Source of the DNA: Bacteroidetes bacterium HGW-Bacteroidetes-1
GTDB lineage: Bacteria > Bacteroidota > Bacteroidia > Bacteroidales > F082
NCBI GenBank assembly: GCA_002842755.1
Contig: PHDU01000030.1
Span: 1-39,679 of the forward strand
Direction: 5' to 3'
Length of the DNA: 39,679 nucleotides
Shown: positions 23,614-32,340 of the stretch, in pieces
Position numbering within the stretch: the first letter of the stretch is position 1
Layout: every line of letters begins with the position of its first letter
Position numbers and translations under genes: made by a program
The notes under the pieces: generated by a model
Database searches by the model: none
Seen by the model: only the letters and a program-made list of their open reading frames with translations
Told to the model about the DNA's origin: nothing

Positions 23614-24231
23614 ATGAGATCATATTTACTTGTTTGGATTATTTTCTTTTCAATGGCAAATATCTTGCTTTTGCAACGCATCAATGCCCAGAATGACTTT
23701 CTCAATAATTTTACTATTAGCACGAACAATGGACAGGTATATTTGAATTGGGTGATTGCATCAGGAAATACATGCGATGGAGTGCGGGTTTTCCGATCAT
23801 CTGATTCAGTGTTTTTTGAACAGATAGGACGTATTGATGGTGTTTGCGGAAGCCCTTTTTCTTCCGTTTCTTATGACTACATTGATACGATACCACTGCC
23901 CAATCAGATGAACTATTACCGGTTAGAATTGGGAAATCTTGGCTTTTCAATGATTCTTGGCGTTTTAATCATTGACTTCTCTAAGAACAAATATCAGATT
24001 TTTCCTCAACCGGCTCAGGATTACTGTATCATTCATTTTCAAAACCCATTACAACAAGTGCATTTTCTTGAAATTTTTGATAGGAGTGGTAATTTGCAAA
24101 AGAAAATGCGAACGTATGATTCTTCTTTTTTCATCCAAACAAATACGCTTCCTCAATCCGTTTTTCTTTTCAGGATTTCAAATTCTTCAGGTCAACGACT
24201 GGTTTCAGGAAAATTGATGGTAATTCGCTAA
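23614..24231 (+). CDS. Secreted protein with T9SS type A sorting domain
   Basis: This 205-residue protein has a signal peptide (about 1-26, ending RINAQ) and a short fibronectin-like domain (LNWVIASGNTCDGVRVFRSSDSVFFEQIG ... MNYYRLEL). The C-terminal region of about 70 residues follows the Por_secre_tail pattern: YQIFPQPAQDYCIIHF, LEIFDRSGNLQKK, and LFRISNSSGQRLVSGKLMV at the end. Such tails route proteins through the type IX secretion system to the cell surface, so the organism should have a T9SS. No catalytic domain is present; it may be an adhesin-like or structural surface protein. The 137 bases before it hold no exact promoter match. Confidence 0.82.
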   Translation: MRSYLLVWIIFFSMANILLLQRINAQNDFLNNFTISTNNGQVYLNWVIASGNTCDGVRVFRSSDSVFFEQIGRIDGVCGSPFSSVSYDYIDTIPLPNQMNYYRLELGNLGFSMILGVLIIDFSKNKYQIFPQPAQDYCIIHFQNPLQQVHFLEIFDRSGNLQKKMRTYDSSFFIQTNTLPQSVFLFRISNSSGQRLVSGKLMVIR

Positions 24232-24294
24232 GAATGAAAAGGTTTGATTGGGCTATCAATCTATTGAAAGAATTGATATTACAGCGTGTTCTGA

Positions 24295-25284
24295 TTATTT
24301 TTTTCTGTTAATGCTATAATCAACAAGCATTTTAAGTGATTCAAGTGAAGATGAATCGGGTAATCCATCAAGTTGATCTTGTGCTTTTTGGATGTAATCC
24401 TTCATTTTTTGAGTGGCATATTCAATCCCGCCTGATTTCCTGACTTTTTCAACAAGCAGCTTAACTTTATGAGGATTATCATGGTCGTTCTTTACGGTGT
24501 TGATAATTGTCCTTTTTTCGGCATTGGTGCTGTGGTTGAGCAGATAGATCAACGGCAAGGTCATTTTACGTTCTTTAATATCAATGCCTGTCGGTTTGCC
24601 TATTATTCTTGAATCTTCAAAATCGAAAATGTCATCTTTTATTTGGAAGGCAACACCTACATGGGTTCCAAAAGTATGCATACGTTCAATCATTTTTGCA
24701 TCAGCACCAGCAGATGCTGCCCCTACAGCACAACATGAAGCAATTAGTGAAGCTGTTTTTTTATGGATGATCTCGAAATAAACCGATTCTTCCACGTCAA
24801 GACGGCGTGCTTTTTCAATCTGCAACAGCTCTCCTTCACTCATCTCTTTTACCGCTTGAGAAACAATTTTTAGCAATTCAAAATCATTATTGTTTAGGGC
24901 TAGTAACATTCCCTGAGAAAGCAAGTAGTCGCCAACGAGCACCGCTATTTTGTTCTTCCATAAGGCATTGATTGAGAAAAAACCTCTCCGTTCATTGGAG
25001 TCGTCCACCACATCGTCATGAACCAATGTTGCTGTATGAAGCAGCTCTATCAGTGTAGCAGCTCTATAGGTGGATTCATTTATGCCGCCGGCAATTTGTG
25101 CTGATAACATCACAAACATTGGACGCATCTGTTTCCCCTTTGATTTCACTATATAGCGTGTAACTTTGTCGAGCAGAGGGATACGCGAACGCATTGCATC
25201 GCGAAATACCTTATCAAATCGAATAAGATCTTCTTTTATTGGGGCTTTTATCTTCTCCACTATTGCCAATTCATTTATAAGCAA
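24295..25284 (-). CDS. Trans-type polyprenyl diphosphate synthase
   Basis: This enzyme condenses isopentenyl diphosphate units into a long all-trans chain, used for menaquinone side chains or as a carotenoid precursor. The 329 residues contain both aspartate-rich motifs: HDDVVDDS (first) and KDDIFDF (second), with GDYLLSQG between. The length fits octaprenyl/heptaprenyl (IspB-like) synthases. The start is uncertain: TTG at 25284 follows an in-frame stop and fits the promoter at 25328, while GTG at 25260 is an alternative. It is near but not inside the carotenoid cluster. Confidence 0.9.
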   Translation of the reverse strand: MLINELAIVEKIKAPIKEDLIRFDKVFRDAMRSRIPLLDKVTRYIVKSKGKQMRPMFVMLSAQIAGGINESTYRAATLIELLHTATLVHDDVVDDSNERRGFFSINALWKNKIAVLVGDYLLSQGMLLALNNNDFELLKIVSQAVKEMSEGELLQIEKARRLDVEESVYFEIIHKKTASLIASCCAVGAASAGADAKMIERMHTFGTHVGVAFQIKDDIFDFEDSRIIGKPTGIDIKERKMTLPLIYLLNHSTNAEKRTIINTVKNDHDNPHKVKLLVEKVRKSGGIEYATQKMKDYIQKAQDQLDGLPDSSSLESLKMLVDYSINRKK

Positions 25285-25327
25285 AAATTATGTCACTCCA
25301 GAGTGTATTCATATATCATTAATTGTG

Positions 25328-25335
25328 CAAAATTA
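25328..25335 (-). promoter_or_regulatory. -7 element before the polyprenyl synthase
   Basis: On the minus strand this reads TAATTTTG, a match to TAnnTTTG, 43 bases before the TTG start at 25284. Confidence 0.5.
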
Positions 25336-25397
25336 ATCTTTTCAATGCTTCTTTGAGTAGTTTTTATTTGCTTAGGCACATGAACCAGATATTCAGC

Positions 25398-25405
25398 TAT
25401 TTTTG
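25398..25405 (+). promoter_or_regulatory. -7 element before the radical SAM gene
   Basis: TATTTTTG matches TAnnTTTG and ends 15 bases before the ATG at 25421. Confidence 0.55.
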
Positions 25406-25420
25406 TAAAAAACTATATCA

Positions 25421-26200
25421 ATGCCTGTTTTTTTATTTGATGATTTGATTTTTGGACCTGTAAAAAGTCGCCGGTTAGGTGTTTCTCTTGGTATCAATCT
25501 GCTTCCAACCCATAGTAAACTCTGCAGTTTTAATTGTGTTTATTGTGAATGTGGGTGGACAAAAAACCGAAGCAGTCTAAAAATAAAACTCCCTAATCGC
25601 GATGACTTCAAGCTGCTGCTGGTTGAAAAATTGAAGGCTTTGAAAGGAACACCACTTGAGCCCGACAGCATCACTTTTGCGGGAAATGGTGAACCAACAC
25701 TTCATCCGCATTTCGCTGAAATCATTAATGATACAATTGAGCTGCGAAATGCATTTGCCCCAAAAGCTAAAATCAGTGTTTTATCCAACGGAAGCATGTT
25801 AAACAAACAGTCTGTTTTCGAAGCTCTACATAAGGTGGATAACAACATTTTAAAACTGGATGGTGGTACAGAAGAAGTAATCAGAAATATAAATATGCCA
25901 TTAAAAGCATTTCGGCTGTCAGAATATATTGATCAACTTAAACGCTTTGATGGAAATCTGATCATTCAAAGTCTTTTCCTTCGTGGCACCAATAATAACA
26001 AGATCATTGATAATACAACCGATTTTGAAATTGGCGCATGGCTTGAAAAGCTTCAATTAATTCGACCTAAATCAGTGATGGTTTACGCTATTGAACGAGA
26101 TACGCCCGCTGCCAATCTGGTAAAAATAAGTGAAGAAGAACTTGAAGCTATCGCACAAAAGGTAACAGCAATGGGAATTGATGCAAGTGTTTTTGCATAA
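25421..26200 (+). CDS. Radical SAM protein (MoaA/NifB-like fold, function unknown)
   Basis: This 259-residue enzyme has the radical SAM iron-sulfur motif CX3CX2C, read as CSFNCVYC near residue 34. Before it is the segment DLIFGPVKSRRLGVSLGINLLP typical of a small conserved radical SAM family. GNGEPTLHP, the AdoMet-binding glycine-rich region, follows at about residue 87. Members of this group have been linked to metal-cofactor or RNA modification but mostly lack tested functions. No additional iron-sulfur cluster motif is seen. A small helical-repeat gene starts 11 bases downstream and is probably co-transcribed. Confidence 0.88.
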   Translation: MPVFLFDDLIFGPVKSRRLGVSLGINLLPTHSKLCSFNCVYCECGWTKNRSSLKIKLPNRDDFKLLLVEKLKALKGTPLEPDSITFAGNGEPTLHPHFAEIINDTIELRNAFAPKAKISVLSNGSMLNKQSVFEALHKVDNNILKLDGGTEEVIRNINMPLKAFRLSEYIDQLKRFDGNLIIQSLFLRGTNNNKIIDNTTDFEIGAWLEKLQLIRPKSVMVYAIERDTPAANLVKISEEELEAIAQKVTAMGIDASVFA

Positions 26201-26211
26201 TATCACTTTGA

Positions 26212-26610
26212 ATGGAAAGATATCCCGTTAAAATATTGATGGCTTTTGCTGAAACTTTCAGTGAAAATGAAGCTTTTTTGAACTGGCTTTTACAAAATGG
26301 ATATCCTGAACTGGCAGCACTGAGCAGCGCTATCAGAGGTAGTGAGGATGCTGTTGAATGGTTGATGAAGTACAAATTCTATCATCTTGCTGCATTGGAT
26401 GGCGCCATTGACCGTCAGGAGAAAGCCAGAAATTGGCTTATAGAACACCGGTTTACATTGCTTGTTATGATTGCTGATGCAGTAAATGAAAATGAAATTG
26501 CAATAAAATGGCTCAAGGAAAATAAATTAGAAATTTTCTCAATTATTGCACTACGAATTCGAAATTATCGTAACAACCAAACATTTGACTACCATAAAAA
26601 GAAATTTTAG
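26212..26610 (+). CDS. Small helical-repeat protein of unknown function
   Basis: This 132-residue protein is built of about four repeats of 25 residues, each with the pattern [acidic]-x-A-x-x-WL-[x5]-[aromatic]-x-x-[LI]-A-x-x-x-A-[IV]. They begin near ENEAFLNWLL, SEDAVEWLM, QEKARNWLIE and ENEIAIKWLKE. The conserved Trp-Leu and the periodic Ala suggest paired helices forming a small solenoid. No signal peptide or membrane segment is present. I do not recognise the family. It follows the radical SAM gene by 11 bases and may bind that enzyme or its substrate; this is inference from position. Confidence 0.7.
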   Translation: MERYPVKILMAFAETFSENEAFLNWLLQNGYPELAALSSAIRGSEDAVEWLMKYKFYHLAALDGAIDRQEKARNWLIEHRFTLLVMIADAVNENEIAIKWLKENKLEIFSIIALRIRNYRNNQTFDYHKKKF

Positions 26611-26691
26611 GTGTTGACAAGGATTAAAAAGATGAACTAGTTGTGAAAAGAAGATGGTTGATCAAAATGGCTATGTACTCCTCCTTCCATC

Positions 26692-26703
26692 AAAACGCGT
26701 TTT
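26692..26703. promoter_or_regulatory. Perfect 12-bp palindrome before the outer-membrane protein gene
   Basis: AAAACGCGTTTT is self-complementary and lies just four bases upstream of the -7 element at 26708, so a protein bound there could block or recruit RNA polymerase. It is unusual in GC content for this AT-rich spacer. It could be chance. Confidence 0.25.
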
Positions 26704-26707
26704 TTTC

Positions 26708-26715
26708 TACATTTG
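26708..26715 (+). promoter_or_regulatory. -7 element before the outer-membrane protein gene
   Basis: TACATTTG matches TAnnTTTG and lies 34 bases before the ATG at 26750. Confidence 0.55.
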
Positions 26716-26749
26716 CCATCATCAAGTTCTCAAATGAAAGCCTACACTC

Positions 26750-27358
26750 ATGAAAAAATATTTTTTCCTCCCTATCTTGTTTCTTTTTTCGATGTCCTCC
26801 ATTCATTCCCAAAGTTTCAATGGTGGAATCAATGCAGGGATTACAGTATCGCAAATTGCAGGCGATGGTATGGCCGGTTACAACAAGGCAGGTTTATATG
26901 GAGGTTTTTTTGTCCAGTATTTTGTAAACCAATCTTCCAGTTTACAAATGGAACTTTCCTACATCCAGAAAGGTTCGGCACGAAGTGAAAACCCAAATGA
27001 CCCAACAATTTTTCAGTATTTAAGACGACTGAATTACATTGAACTTCCCCTTATTTTTCAATATCATTTGCGACCTCTTATTTTTGAGGCAGGTCTTTCA
27101 GCTGACTTTTTAGCTGGTAGTTTTGAAGAAAGCAATTATCAGTTAATGAATCAGAACGATTTGTGGAGAAAAGTGACTTTGAACACCATATTTGGAATTA
27201 AATATGTTTTGAATGATAATTGGATGGTAAGTATAAGGACAGTAAACTCGATCAATTCCATTCGGAATAATAGTGTGCCATTCAATGTGCGCAGATACAC
27301 GCGTTCCTATGGAGAATTTAATGATGTTTTAGTATTCGGTTTATCTTACAAGTTTTAG
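26750..27358 (+). CDS. Outer-membrane beta-barrel protein (porin family)
   Basis: This 202-residue protein has a signal peptide (MKKYFFLPILFLFSMSSIHSQ) and alternating hydrophobic strands typical of the small outer-membrane barrels of Bacteroidota (PorT/OMP_b-brl_2 type). Examples are GGINAGITVSQIAG, YGGFFVQYFVNQSSSLQMEL and LNYIELPLIFQYHL. It ends with VLVFGLSYKF, a terminal aromatic residue as needed for BAM-dependent insertion. The substrate or role is unknown. Its stop overlaps the convergent redoxin stop. Confidence 0.82.
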   Translation: MKKYFFLPILFLFSMSSIHSQSFNGGINAGITVSQIAGDGMAGYNKAGLYGGFFVQYFVNQSSSLQMELSYIQKGSARSENPNDPTIFQYLRRLNYIELPLIFQYHLRPLIFEAGLSADFLAGSFEESNYQLMNQNDLWRKVTLNTIFGIKYVLNDNWMVSIRTVNSINSIRNNSVPFNVRRYTRSYGEFNDVLVFGLSYKF

Positions 27359-27915
27359 ATCGCTTTCCACTTGATATTACAGCCCATCGAGGGTTGTTGT
27401 GTTGCAGAAATAGTTTCGTTGTTAAGTAATTGATTTAAAGCATTTCTGAGTTCATTGCCGGTAACAGGAATACTATTTCCTGGTCTGCTGGCATCCATTC
27501 GTCCGCGGTAAACACACGTATCGTTTGCATCAAAAAGATCAAAGTCGGGCGTACAGGCTGCATCATAGGATTTTGCAACTTCCTGTGTCTCATCGAACAA
27601 ATACGGAAAAGGAAATTTATTTTCAAAGGCAAATATTTTCATGTTTTCAGGGGAATCCTCAGGATGCTTAATAACATCGTTGGAGTTGATAGCTACAAAA
27701 CCAATTCCTTTGGGAAGATAGTCATTACCGATATGGACCAGCTCGTGTATCACATGTTTTACATATGGACAATGGTTGCAAATAAACATTACCAGCGTGC
27801 CTTTTTCTCCTTTGATGTCGGAAAAAGTTAGGGTCTTTCCATTAGGAACATTTACTAAACTAAACGCCGGTGCCTTAAATCCAAGCGTTATCTGATTGGT
27901 TGACGTTAGAGCCAT
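27355..27915 (-). CDS. Thioredoxin-like/AhpC-TSA redoxin
   Basis: This 186-residue cytosolic thioredoxin-fold protein has the motif FICNHCPYVKHV near residue 43, a CxxC in the position of the redox-active pair. The N-terminal GFKAPAFSLVNVPNGKTLTFSDIKG is typical of the peroxiredoxin/TlpA-like fold. YDAACTPDFDLFD contains the cis-Pro region. The family is common in Bacteroidota and cyanobacteria as a thioredoxin family protein; its exact substrate is not known. No signal peptide is present. It starts one base after queG and is the last gene of the leftward ruvB-queG-redoxin operon. Confidence 0.85.
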   Translation of the reverse strand: MALTSTNQITLGFKAPAFSLVNVPNGKTLTFSDIKGEKGTLVMFICNHCPYVKHVIHELVHIGNDYLPKGIGFVAINSNDVIKHPEDSPENMKIFAFENKFPFPYLFDETQEVAKSYDAACTPDFDLFDANDTCVYRGRMDASRPGNSIPVTGNELRNALNQLLNNETISATQQPSMGCNIKWKAI

Positions 27916-27916
27916 A

Positions 27917-28900
27917 TTATTCTGTTTTAGATGTTGAATCAGGATCTTTTATGAAGTTAATGTTTCTTTTTAAACCATCATATTTCGTTCGTTGAACAGC
28001 CGATCCCTTGAATATTTTATTGTATTGGTCTTTTGTCAGGTTGTTCCAGGTCTCTTTATTTAGTTTTTTCAGTCCTTCTGAGAGTAAAAAAAGAGGTTCT
28101 TGATGGGGTTTTGCAAAACGATTCCATGGGCATACATCCTGACAGATGTCACAACCGAATATCCAATCGTTGAAACGGGTTTTCAGGTCTGAGGGGAGTT
28201 CTCCTTTGTGTTCGATGGTAAGATAGGAAATGCATCTCTGTGCATCGAGCTGATGAGGAGCAACCAAAGCTCCGGTTGGACAGGCATCAATACATCTGCT
28301 GCAAGTTCCGCAGTAATCCGAACTCTTCACAGGATTTTCTTCCAAACTAAATGGAAGAAAAAGATGACCAATGAAAAAAAATGAACCTTTTCGTGGATGA
28401 ATAAGACAGGTATTTTTACCTATGAAACCCAATCCGCTGCGTTCGGCCCATGCGCGATCAAGCACTGGCGCCGAGTCGGTAAAAGCCCTTGCTTCAAAAG
28501 GGACAGAATACTCCTCTATTTTTTGAAGAATTTTTTGAAGCTTTGTTCTTATAACATGATGATAATCTTTCCCGTAAGCATATTTCGAAATCTTATAATT
28601 GTCTTTATTGCTGATTGTCTCGGAAGGAAAATAATTTTGAGTTACGGAAACAATGGTTTTAGTGTTTTCAACTAACTTTCGCGGATCATAACGTTTATCT
28701 TTGTTTCGTTCAAGATAGCTCATATCGCCTTGAAAACCTTTTTCGAGCCAGCTCTCCATAAGCTCAGCATGTTCCCCCATAAAATCAGCTTTTGAAAAAC
28801 CACAATCATCAAAACCTAAGGCAGTTGCTTCATCAATGATGAGTTCTCTAAGAAAGTTTTCGTTATGATTTGAGAATGAACCCATAAATTTGTTTCTCAA
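27917..28900 (-). CDS. queG: Epoxyqueuosine reductase
   Basis: QueG carries out the last step of queuosine synthesis in tRNA, reducing epoxyqueuosine with a cobalamin cofactor and iron-sulfur clusters. The 327 residues contain two 4Fe-4S motifs: [16 protein letters not shown] and [13 protein letters not shown]. Other hallmarks are [29 protein letters not shown] and the [10 protein letters not shown] segment. The ATG at 28900 overlaps the ruvB stop by four bases; a second Met five codons later is possible. It is in operon with ruvB and the redoxin. Confidence 0.94.
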   Translation of the reverse strand: MRNKFMGSFSNHNENFLRELIIDEATALGFDDCGFSKADFMGEHAELMESWLEKGFQGDMSYLERNKDKRYDPRKLVENTKTIVSVTQNYFPSETISNKDNYKISKYAYGKDYHHVIRTKLQKILQKIEEYSVPFEARAFTDSAPVLDRAWAERSGLGFIGKNTCLIHPRKGSFFFIGHLFLPFSLEENPVKSSDYCGTCSRCIDACPTGALVAPHQLDAQRCISYLTIEHKGELPSDLKTRFNDWIFGCDICQDVCPWNRFAKPHQEPLFLLSEGLKKLNKETWNNLTKDQYNKIFKGSAVQRTKYDGLKRNINFIKDPDSTSKTE

Positions 28901-29925
28901 AGGTCGAACAACTTCCCCTGACTGGGATTTTTTATTTTACCAAGATGTCGGTAGGCGAGTTCAGTAGCTTCCCGGCCTCTCGGTGTTCGCATAAGATAGC
29001 CTTCCTGTATCAAAAATGGTTCATAAACTTCCTCTATTGTTCCTGCCTCTTCTCCAACTGCTGTGGCAATGGTTGTAATTCCGACAGGTCCTCCTTTGAA
29101 TTTGTCGATGATGGCAAGTAAGATTCGGTTGTCCATCTCATCCAATCCGTGCTGATCCACATTAAGCGCTGCAAGAGCATATCTTGAAATCGACATATCA
29201 ATACGCCCGTCACCTTTTATTTGTGCGAAATCCCTTACGCGTCGTAAAAGAAGGTTTGCGATACGAGGAGTTCCACGACTTCTTCTGGCAATTTCATAAG
29301 CAGCCTCTTCCAGGATAGGAACTTTTAATATAGATGCAGAGCGGAGAACGATACCAGCAAGTATTTCGGCATTATAATACTCTAAACGTGAAGTAATTCC
29401 AAATCTTGAACGCAAAGGAGAAGTAAGCAAGCCAGAACGGGTAGTGGCCCCAATAAGCGTAAAATGATTGAGCAATATCTGCACACTACGGGCATTCGGA
29501 CCGGTCTCAATCATAATATCAATCTTATAATCTTCCATCGCCGAATAAAGGTACTCCTCAACAACCGGACTCAATCGGTGTATCTCATCAATAAAAAGCA
29601 CATCATTCATTTCAAGATTGGTGAGTAGTCCGGCCAAATCACCTGGTTTGTCGAGCACAGGTCCAGAAGTTACTTTGACATTTACGCCCAATTCATTGGC
29701 AATGATGTGTGAAAGGGTTGTCTTGCCAAGTCCTGGAGGCCCATGAAGCAAAACATGATCAAGAGCTTCACCTCTCTGAACAGCAGCCTTCACAAAAACC
29801 CGCAAGTTTTCAACAACTTTCTCCTGCCCGGCAAAACTACTGAATGCATCAGGCCTTAATACGTTTTCAATCTCTTTTTCTGCGTTGGTTAACGTACTCC
29901 CGTGTGCATCAATGTTTTCATTCAT
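28897..29925 (-). CDS. ruvB: Holliday junction branch migration helicase RuvB
   Basis: RuvB is the AAA+ motor that drives branch migration with RuvA during recombination and fork repair. The 342 residues contain Walker [10 protein letters not shown], Walker [10 protein letters not shown], sensor 1 GATTRSG and the arginine-finger region SRFGI, followed by the winged-helix tail ([15 protein letters not shown]). The start MNENIDAHG at 29925 is chosen because it matches RuvB N-termini and leaves a short leader after the promoter at 29948. An ATG at 29940 is the alternative, which would be nearly leaderless. ruvA and ruvC are not in the window. Confidence 0.95.
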   Translation of the reverse strand: MNENIDAHGSTLTNAEKEIENVLRPDAFSSFAGQEKVVENLRVFVKAAVQRGEALDHVLLHGPPGLGKTTLSHIIANELGVNVKVTSGPVLDKPGDLAGLLTNLEMNDVLFIDEIHRLSPVVEEYLYSAMEDYKIDIMIETGPNARSVQILLNHFTLIGATTRSGLLTSPLRSRFGITSRLEYYNAEILAGIVLRSASILKVPILEEAAYEIARRSRGTPRIANLLLRRVRDFAQIKGDGRIDMSISRYALAALNVDQHGLDEMDNRILLAIIDKFKGGPVGITTIATAVGEEAGTIEEVYEPFLIQEGYLMRTPRGREATELAYRHLGKIKNPSQGKLFDL

Positions 29926-29947
29926 AAATTTCCTGTCCATAAACACA

Positions 29948-29955
29948 CAAATGTA
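29948..29955 (-). promoter_or_regulatory. -7 element before ruvB
   Basis: On the minus strand this is TACATTTG, matching TAnnTTTG. It lies 22 bases before the ATG at 29925 and seven before the ATG at 29940. Confidence 0.55.
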
Positions 29956-30062
29956 CAAATTAGATGTTATGCCATTGACAAAAAGCTTTGCTTTTCTTCT
30001 AAAAAACCGTAAATTAGCATCGTAATTGACCAATCGTTTTACTCATTTTAAAATTATTCAAA

Positions 30063-30094
30063 TTTGTTCTAACCCATTGATTATTATAAGTTTG
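30063..30094 (+). promoter_or_regulatory. Full -33/-7 promoter before the first uspA-like gene
   Basis: TTTG at 30063-30066, a 20-base spacer and TAAGTTTG at 30087-30094 match both parts of the Bacteroidota consensus with ideal spacing. Transcription would start near 30101, 12 bases before the ATG at 30113. This is the best promoter match in the window. Confidence 0.72.
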
Positions 30095-30112
30095 AATATA
30101 AAACTTACAGCC

Positions 30113-30943
30113 ATGAAACAAATACTTGTAGCTTTCGATTTTTCGAAAAACGCGATAAAAACGCTCGAGTATGCATTGATGGTTGCCAACAAAACCGGGG
30201 CAGATTTAAGTCTGGTTTGGGTTGACAGCACCAGTACTCCGGATAACATGCTCAATATTGATCACGAACTTCGAATAGAAACTAAAAAACTTTTCGAAGA
30301 GATACTTCCATTGTACGAGCCTAAACTTAATAAGGGGAAAATTGATGTCATTCTTCGCAAAGGAAAAGTTTATACGGAAATAACCAATACGGCAAAAATG
30401 CTGGAAGCAGATATTGTATTTGCTGGCACTCATGGGGTTAGTGGCTTTGAACAGTTCTGGATAGGAAGCAATGCATATCGCATTGTTACCAATTCCCCGT
30501 GCCCGGTAATGACAATTCGGGGCGATTTTGATCTAAAAGGAGGTATATCTAAAATATTAATTCCATTGGATAGCACTTCCGAAACCCGTCAGAAATTGCC
30601 CTTTGCTACGATGCTCGCCGGACTTTTCAAGGCTGAAATCCATTTACTTTTATTGTATAATACTTCAATAAGAGTAATACGAAATCGTATGAAAACCTAT
30701 GCCGATGAGGCAATGAATTATTTAAAAAGTAATGATATCTCGTATGTCTTTAAAGAAATTGAGGCTGAAAATATTGTATCCAATATCTTGCAATATGCAA
30801 ATGATGAGGATGTTGATTTGATTTCAATTATGACTGAGCAGGGAAGTACCTCTGGTGGAATGTTTCTTGGGCCTTATGCACAACAAATAATTAATAATTC
30901 GTTAGTACCAGTGTTAAGCTTACAATCAAAGCGCAATGATTGA
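30113..30943 (+). CDS. Tandem-domain universal stress protein
   Basis: This is a 276-residue cytosolic protein made of two Usp domains. The start at 30113 (MKQILVAFDFS) is preferred because upstream codons overlap the promoter. Domain 1 keeps the ATP-binding pattern G-2x-G-9x-G-S (GTHGVSGFEQFWIGSN) and ends VMTIRG. Domain 2 (about 145-276) starts ISKILIPLDSTSE and lacks that motif, having MTEQGSTSGGMFLGPYAQQ in its place. Such proteins support survival under stress and may bind nucleotides as signals. A close relative lies two genes downstream, with a SPOR-domain protein between. Confidence 0.88.
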   Translation: MKQILVAFDFSKNAIKTLEYALMVANKTGADLSLVWVDSTSTPDNMLNIDHELRIETKKLFEEILPLYEPKLNKGKIDVILRKGKVYTEITNTAKMLEADIVFAGTHGVSGFEQFWIGSNAYRIVTNSPCPVMTIRGDFDLKGGISKILIPLDSTSETRQKLPFATMLAGLFKAEIHLLLLYNTSIRVIRNRMKTYADEAMNYLKSNDISYVFKEIEAENIVSNILQYANDEDVDLISIMTEQGSTSGGMFLGPYAQQIINNSLVPVLSLQSKRND

Positions 30944-30991
30944 AATTGTCATTGTGAATACAGTAAGGATATACAATAATTAATACATTCA

Positions 30992-31429
30992 ATGAAAATA
31001 TCCACGCTTTTGATCATTTGCTTCTTATTCCTGAATGGGAAATCTTTTGCGCAAAATTACAACCAAGGAAGTTTTATGATTATACAAGATCCGCGTGTTG
31101 ATTCCCTGATGGAGCTTAGCAAAAGAAATCCAGCATACCAAACCATTGAAGGATATCGTATTCAAATTTTTATGGAATCGGGAAATGAGGCGGTTAATCG
31201 CGCCAATGAGACAATAGCAAAGTTTCATGAAAATTATCCCGAAATCCCAGCTTATCTAACTTTCGGACAGCCCTATTATCGGGTTCGTGTTGGTGATTTC
31301 AGAACACGACTCGAAGCGGAAGGAAAACTTCGTTTTATCATTAACCAATACAGTAACGCCTTCATTACTAAAGATATGATTGGTTCGCCTCAGCTAATTT
31401 CTTTTCCAACAAATACCATACAGCCATGA
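30992..31429 (+). CDS. Exported SPOR-domain protein
   Basis: This 145-residue protein has a signal peptide (about 1-20, ending KSFAQ), then a short linker and a SPOR domain (about 52-130: EGYRIQIFMESGNEAVNRANE ... YYRVRVGDFRTRLEAEGKL). SPOR domains bind glycan strands lacking stem peptides, often at division sites, so it probably acts in the periplasm on peptidoglycan. The TGA overlaps the ATG of the next gene (ATGA), giving translational coupling to a cytosolic stress protein. It is 48 bases after the first stress protein. Confidence 0.87.
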   Translation: MKISTLLIICFLFLNGKSFAQNYNQGSFMIIQDPRVDSLMELSKRNPAYQTIEGYRIQIFMESGNEAVNRANETIAKFHENYPEIPAYLTFGQPYYRVRVGDFRTRLEAEGKLRFIINQYSNAFITKDMIGSPQLISFPTNTIQP

Positions 31430-32277
31430 ATAAAGTAATTTTATCCGGAATAGATTTTTCAGATTGTTCCTTAAATGCGCTGGAGCATGCCATTTCAATT
31501 GCCAACAATGCAATTGCTGATGTTGTGATGATTTGGGTAAACCGCCCCGAAAACGGAAAAGAAATATATAAAATTAATGCTGAAAATATAGTTCAGGAAG
31601 CCATCGGACGCTTTATTAAATTGGTTGATAAATATCAGCCTTTATTGCAGTCAGGAAGACTTTCGTACCAGATAAGAAGCGGGAAGGTATATCAGGAAAT
31701 AGTGAAAGCTGCGGATGAACTTGACGCCTTTCTGATCGTTGTGGGTACCCATGGATCCTCTGGTTTTGAGGAATTCTGGATTGGTAGCAATGCCAACAAG
31801 ATTGTAACTGCTTCTGCACGGCCTATTATCACCATAAGAGGTGGGGTAGATATCAACCGTTCCATTAAAACAATTGTTATGCCAATTGACAGCACAATCG
31901 AAAGCCGGCAGAAAGTTCCCATGACAGCTTTGATCGCAAAATACTTCGAAGCAGAAATCCATGTACTTTGTTTATTTACTTCACCTGTTGAGGAAATAAG
32001 AACAATGGTGCAGGAATATGTACGACAGGTGGATTTTTATCTTATTGAGAATCAAGTAAATCATGTCATAAAGGAAATTGAGGCCGAAAATATTACAGAT
32101 GCTACCATTGAATATGCTGTCGGCGTTGGAGCTAATTTAATATCCATAATGGACGAGCAGGAAACAACAACATCCAATCTTTGGCTTGGCCCTTACGCCC
32201 AGCAAATGGTAAATCATTCGCCTATCCCTGTTATGAGTATTCATGCCAAGGATTTGATCACGAGTGTTTCAAGATAA
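31426..32277 (+). CDS. Tandem-domain universal stress protein, second copy
   Basis: This is a 283-residue paralogue of the protein at 30113, with the same two-domain design. Domain 1 has the ATP-binding motif GTHGSSGFEEFWIGSN. Domain 2 again replaces it with MDEQETTTSNLWLGPYAQQMVNHSPIPVMS. Shared phrases such as IKEIEAENI and the LGPYAQQ ending show that the pair arose by duplication. It starts within the stop of the SPOR gene. A bidirectional terminator follows it. Confidence 0.88.
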   Translation: MNKVILSGIDFSDCSLNALEHAISIANNAIADVVMIWVNRPENGKEIYKINAENIVQEAIGRFIKLVDKYQPLLQSGRLSYQIRSGKVYQEIVKAADELDAFLIVVGTHGSSGFEEFWIGSNANKIVTASARPIITIRGGVDINRSIKTIVMPIDSTIESRQKVPMTALIAKYFEAEIHVLCLFTSPVEEIRTMVQEYVRQVDFYLIENQVNHVIKEIEAENITDATIEYAVGVGANLISIMDEQETTTSNLWLGPYAQQMVNHSPIPVMSIHAKDLITSVSR

Positions 32278-32302
32278 TTTTTTTTTACAGAACGGATTGA
32301 AA

Positions 32303-32340
32303 AATAAAAAAACCGCCATAAATGACGGTTTATATTTTTA
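32303..32340. terminator. Bidirectional terminator between the uspA-like gene and fba
   Basis: AAACCG (32310-32315) pairs with CGGTTT (32326-32331), with extra C-G and A-T pairs around a TAAA loop. An A-run lies on the left and a T-rich run on the right, so it can end transcription from both sides. It is strongest for the leftward fba transcript. Confidence 0.75.
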
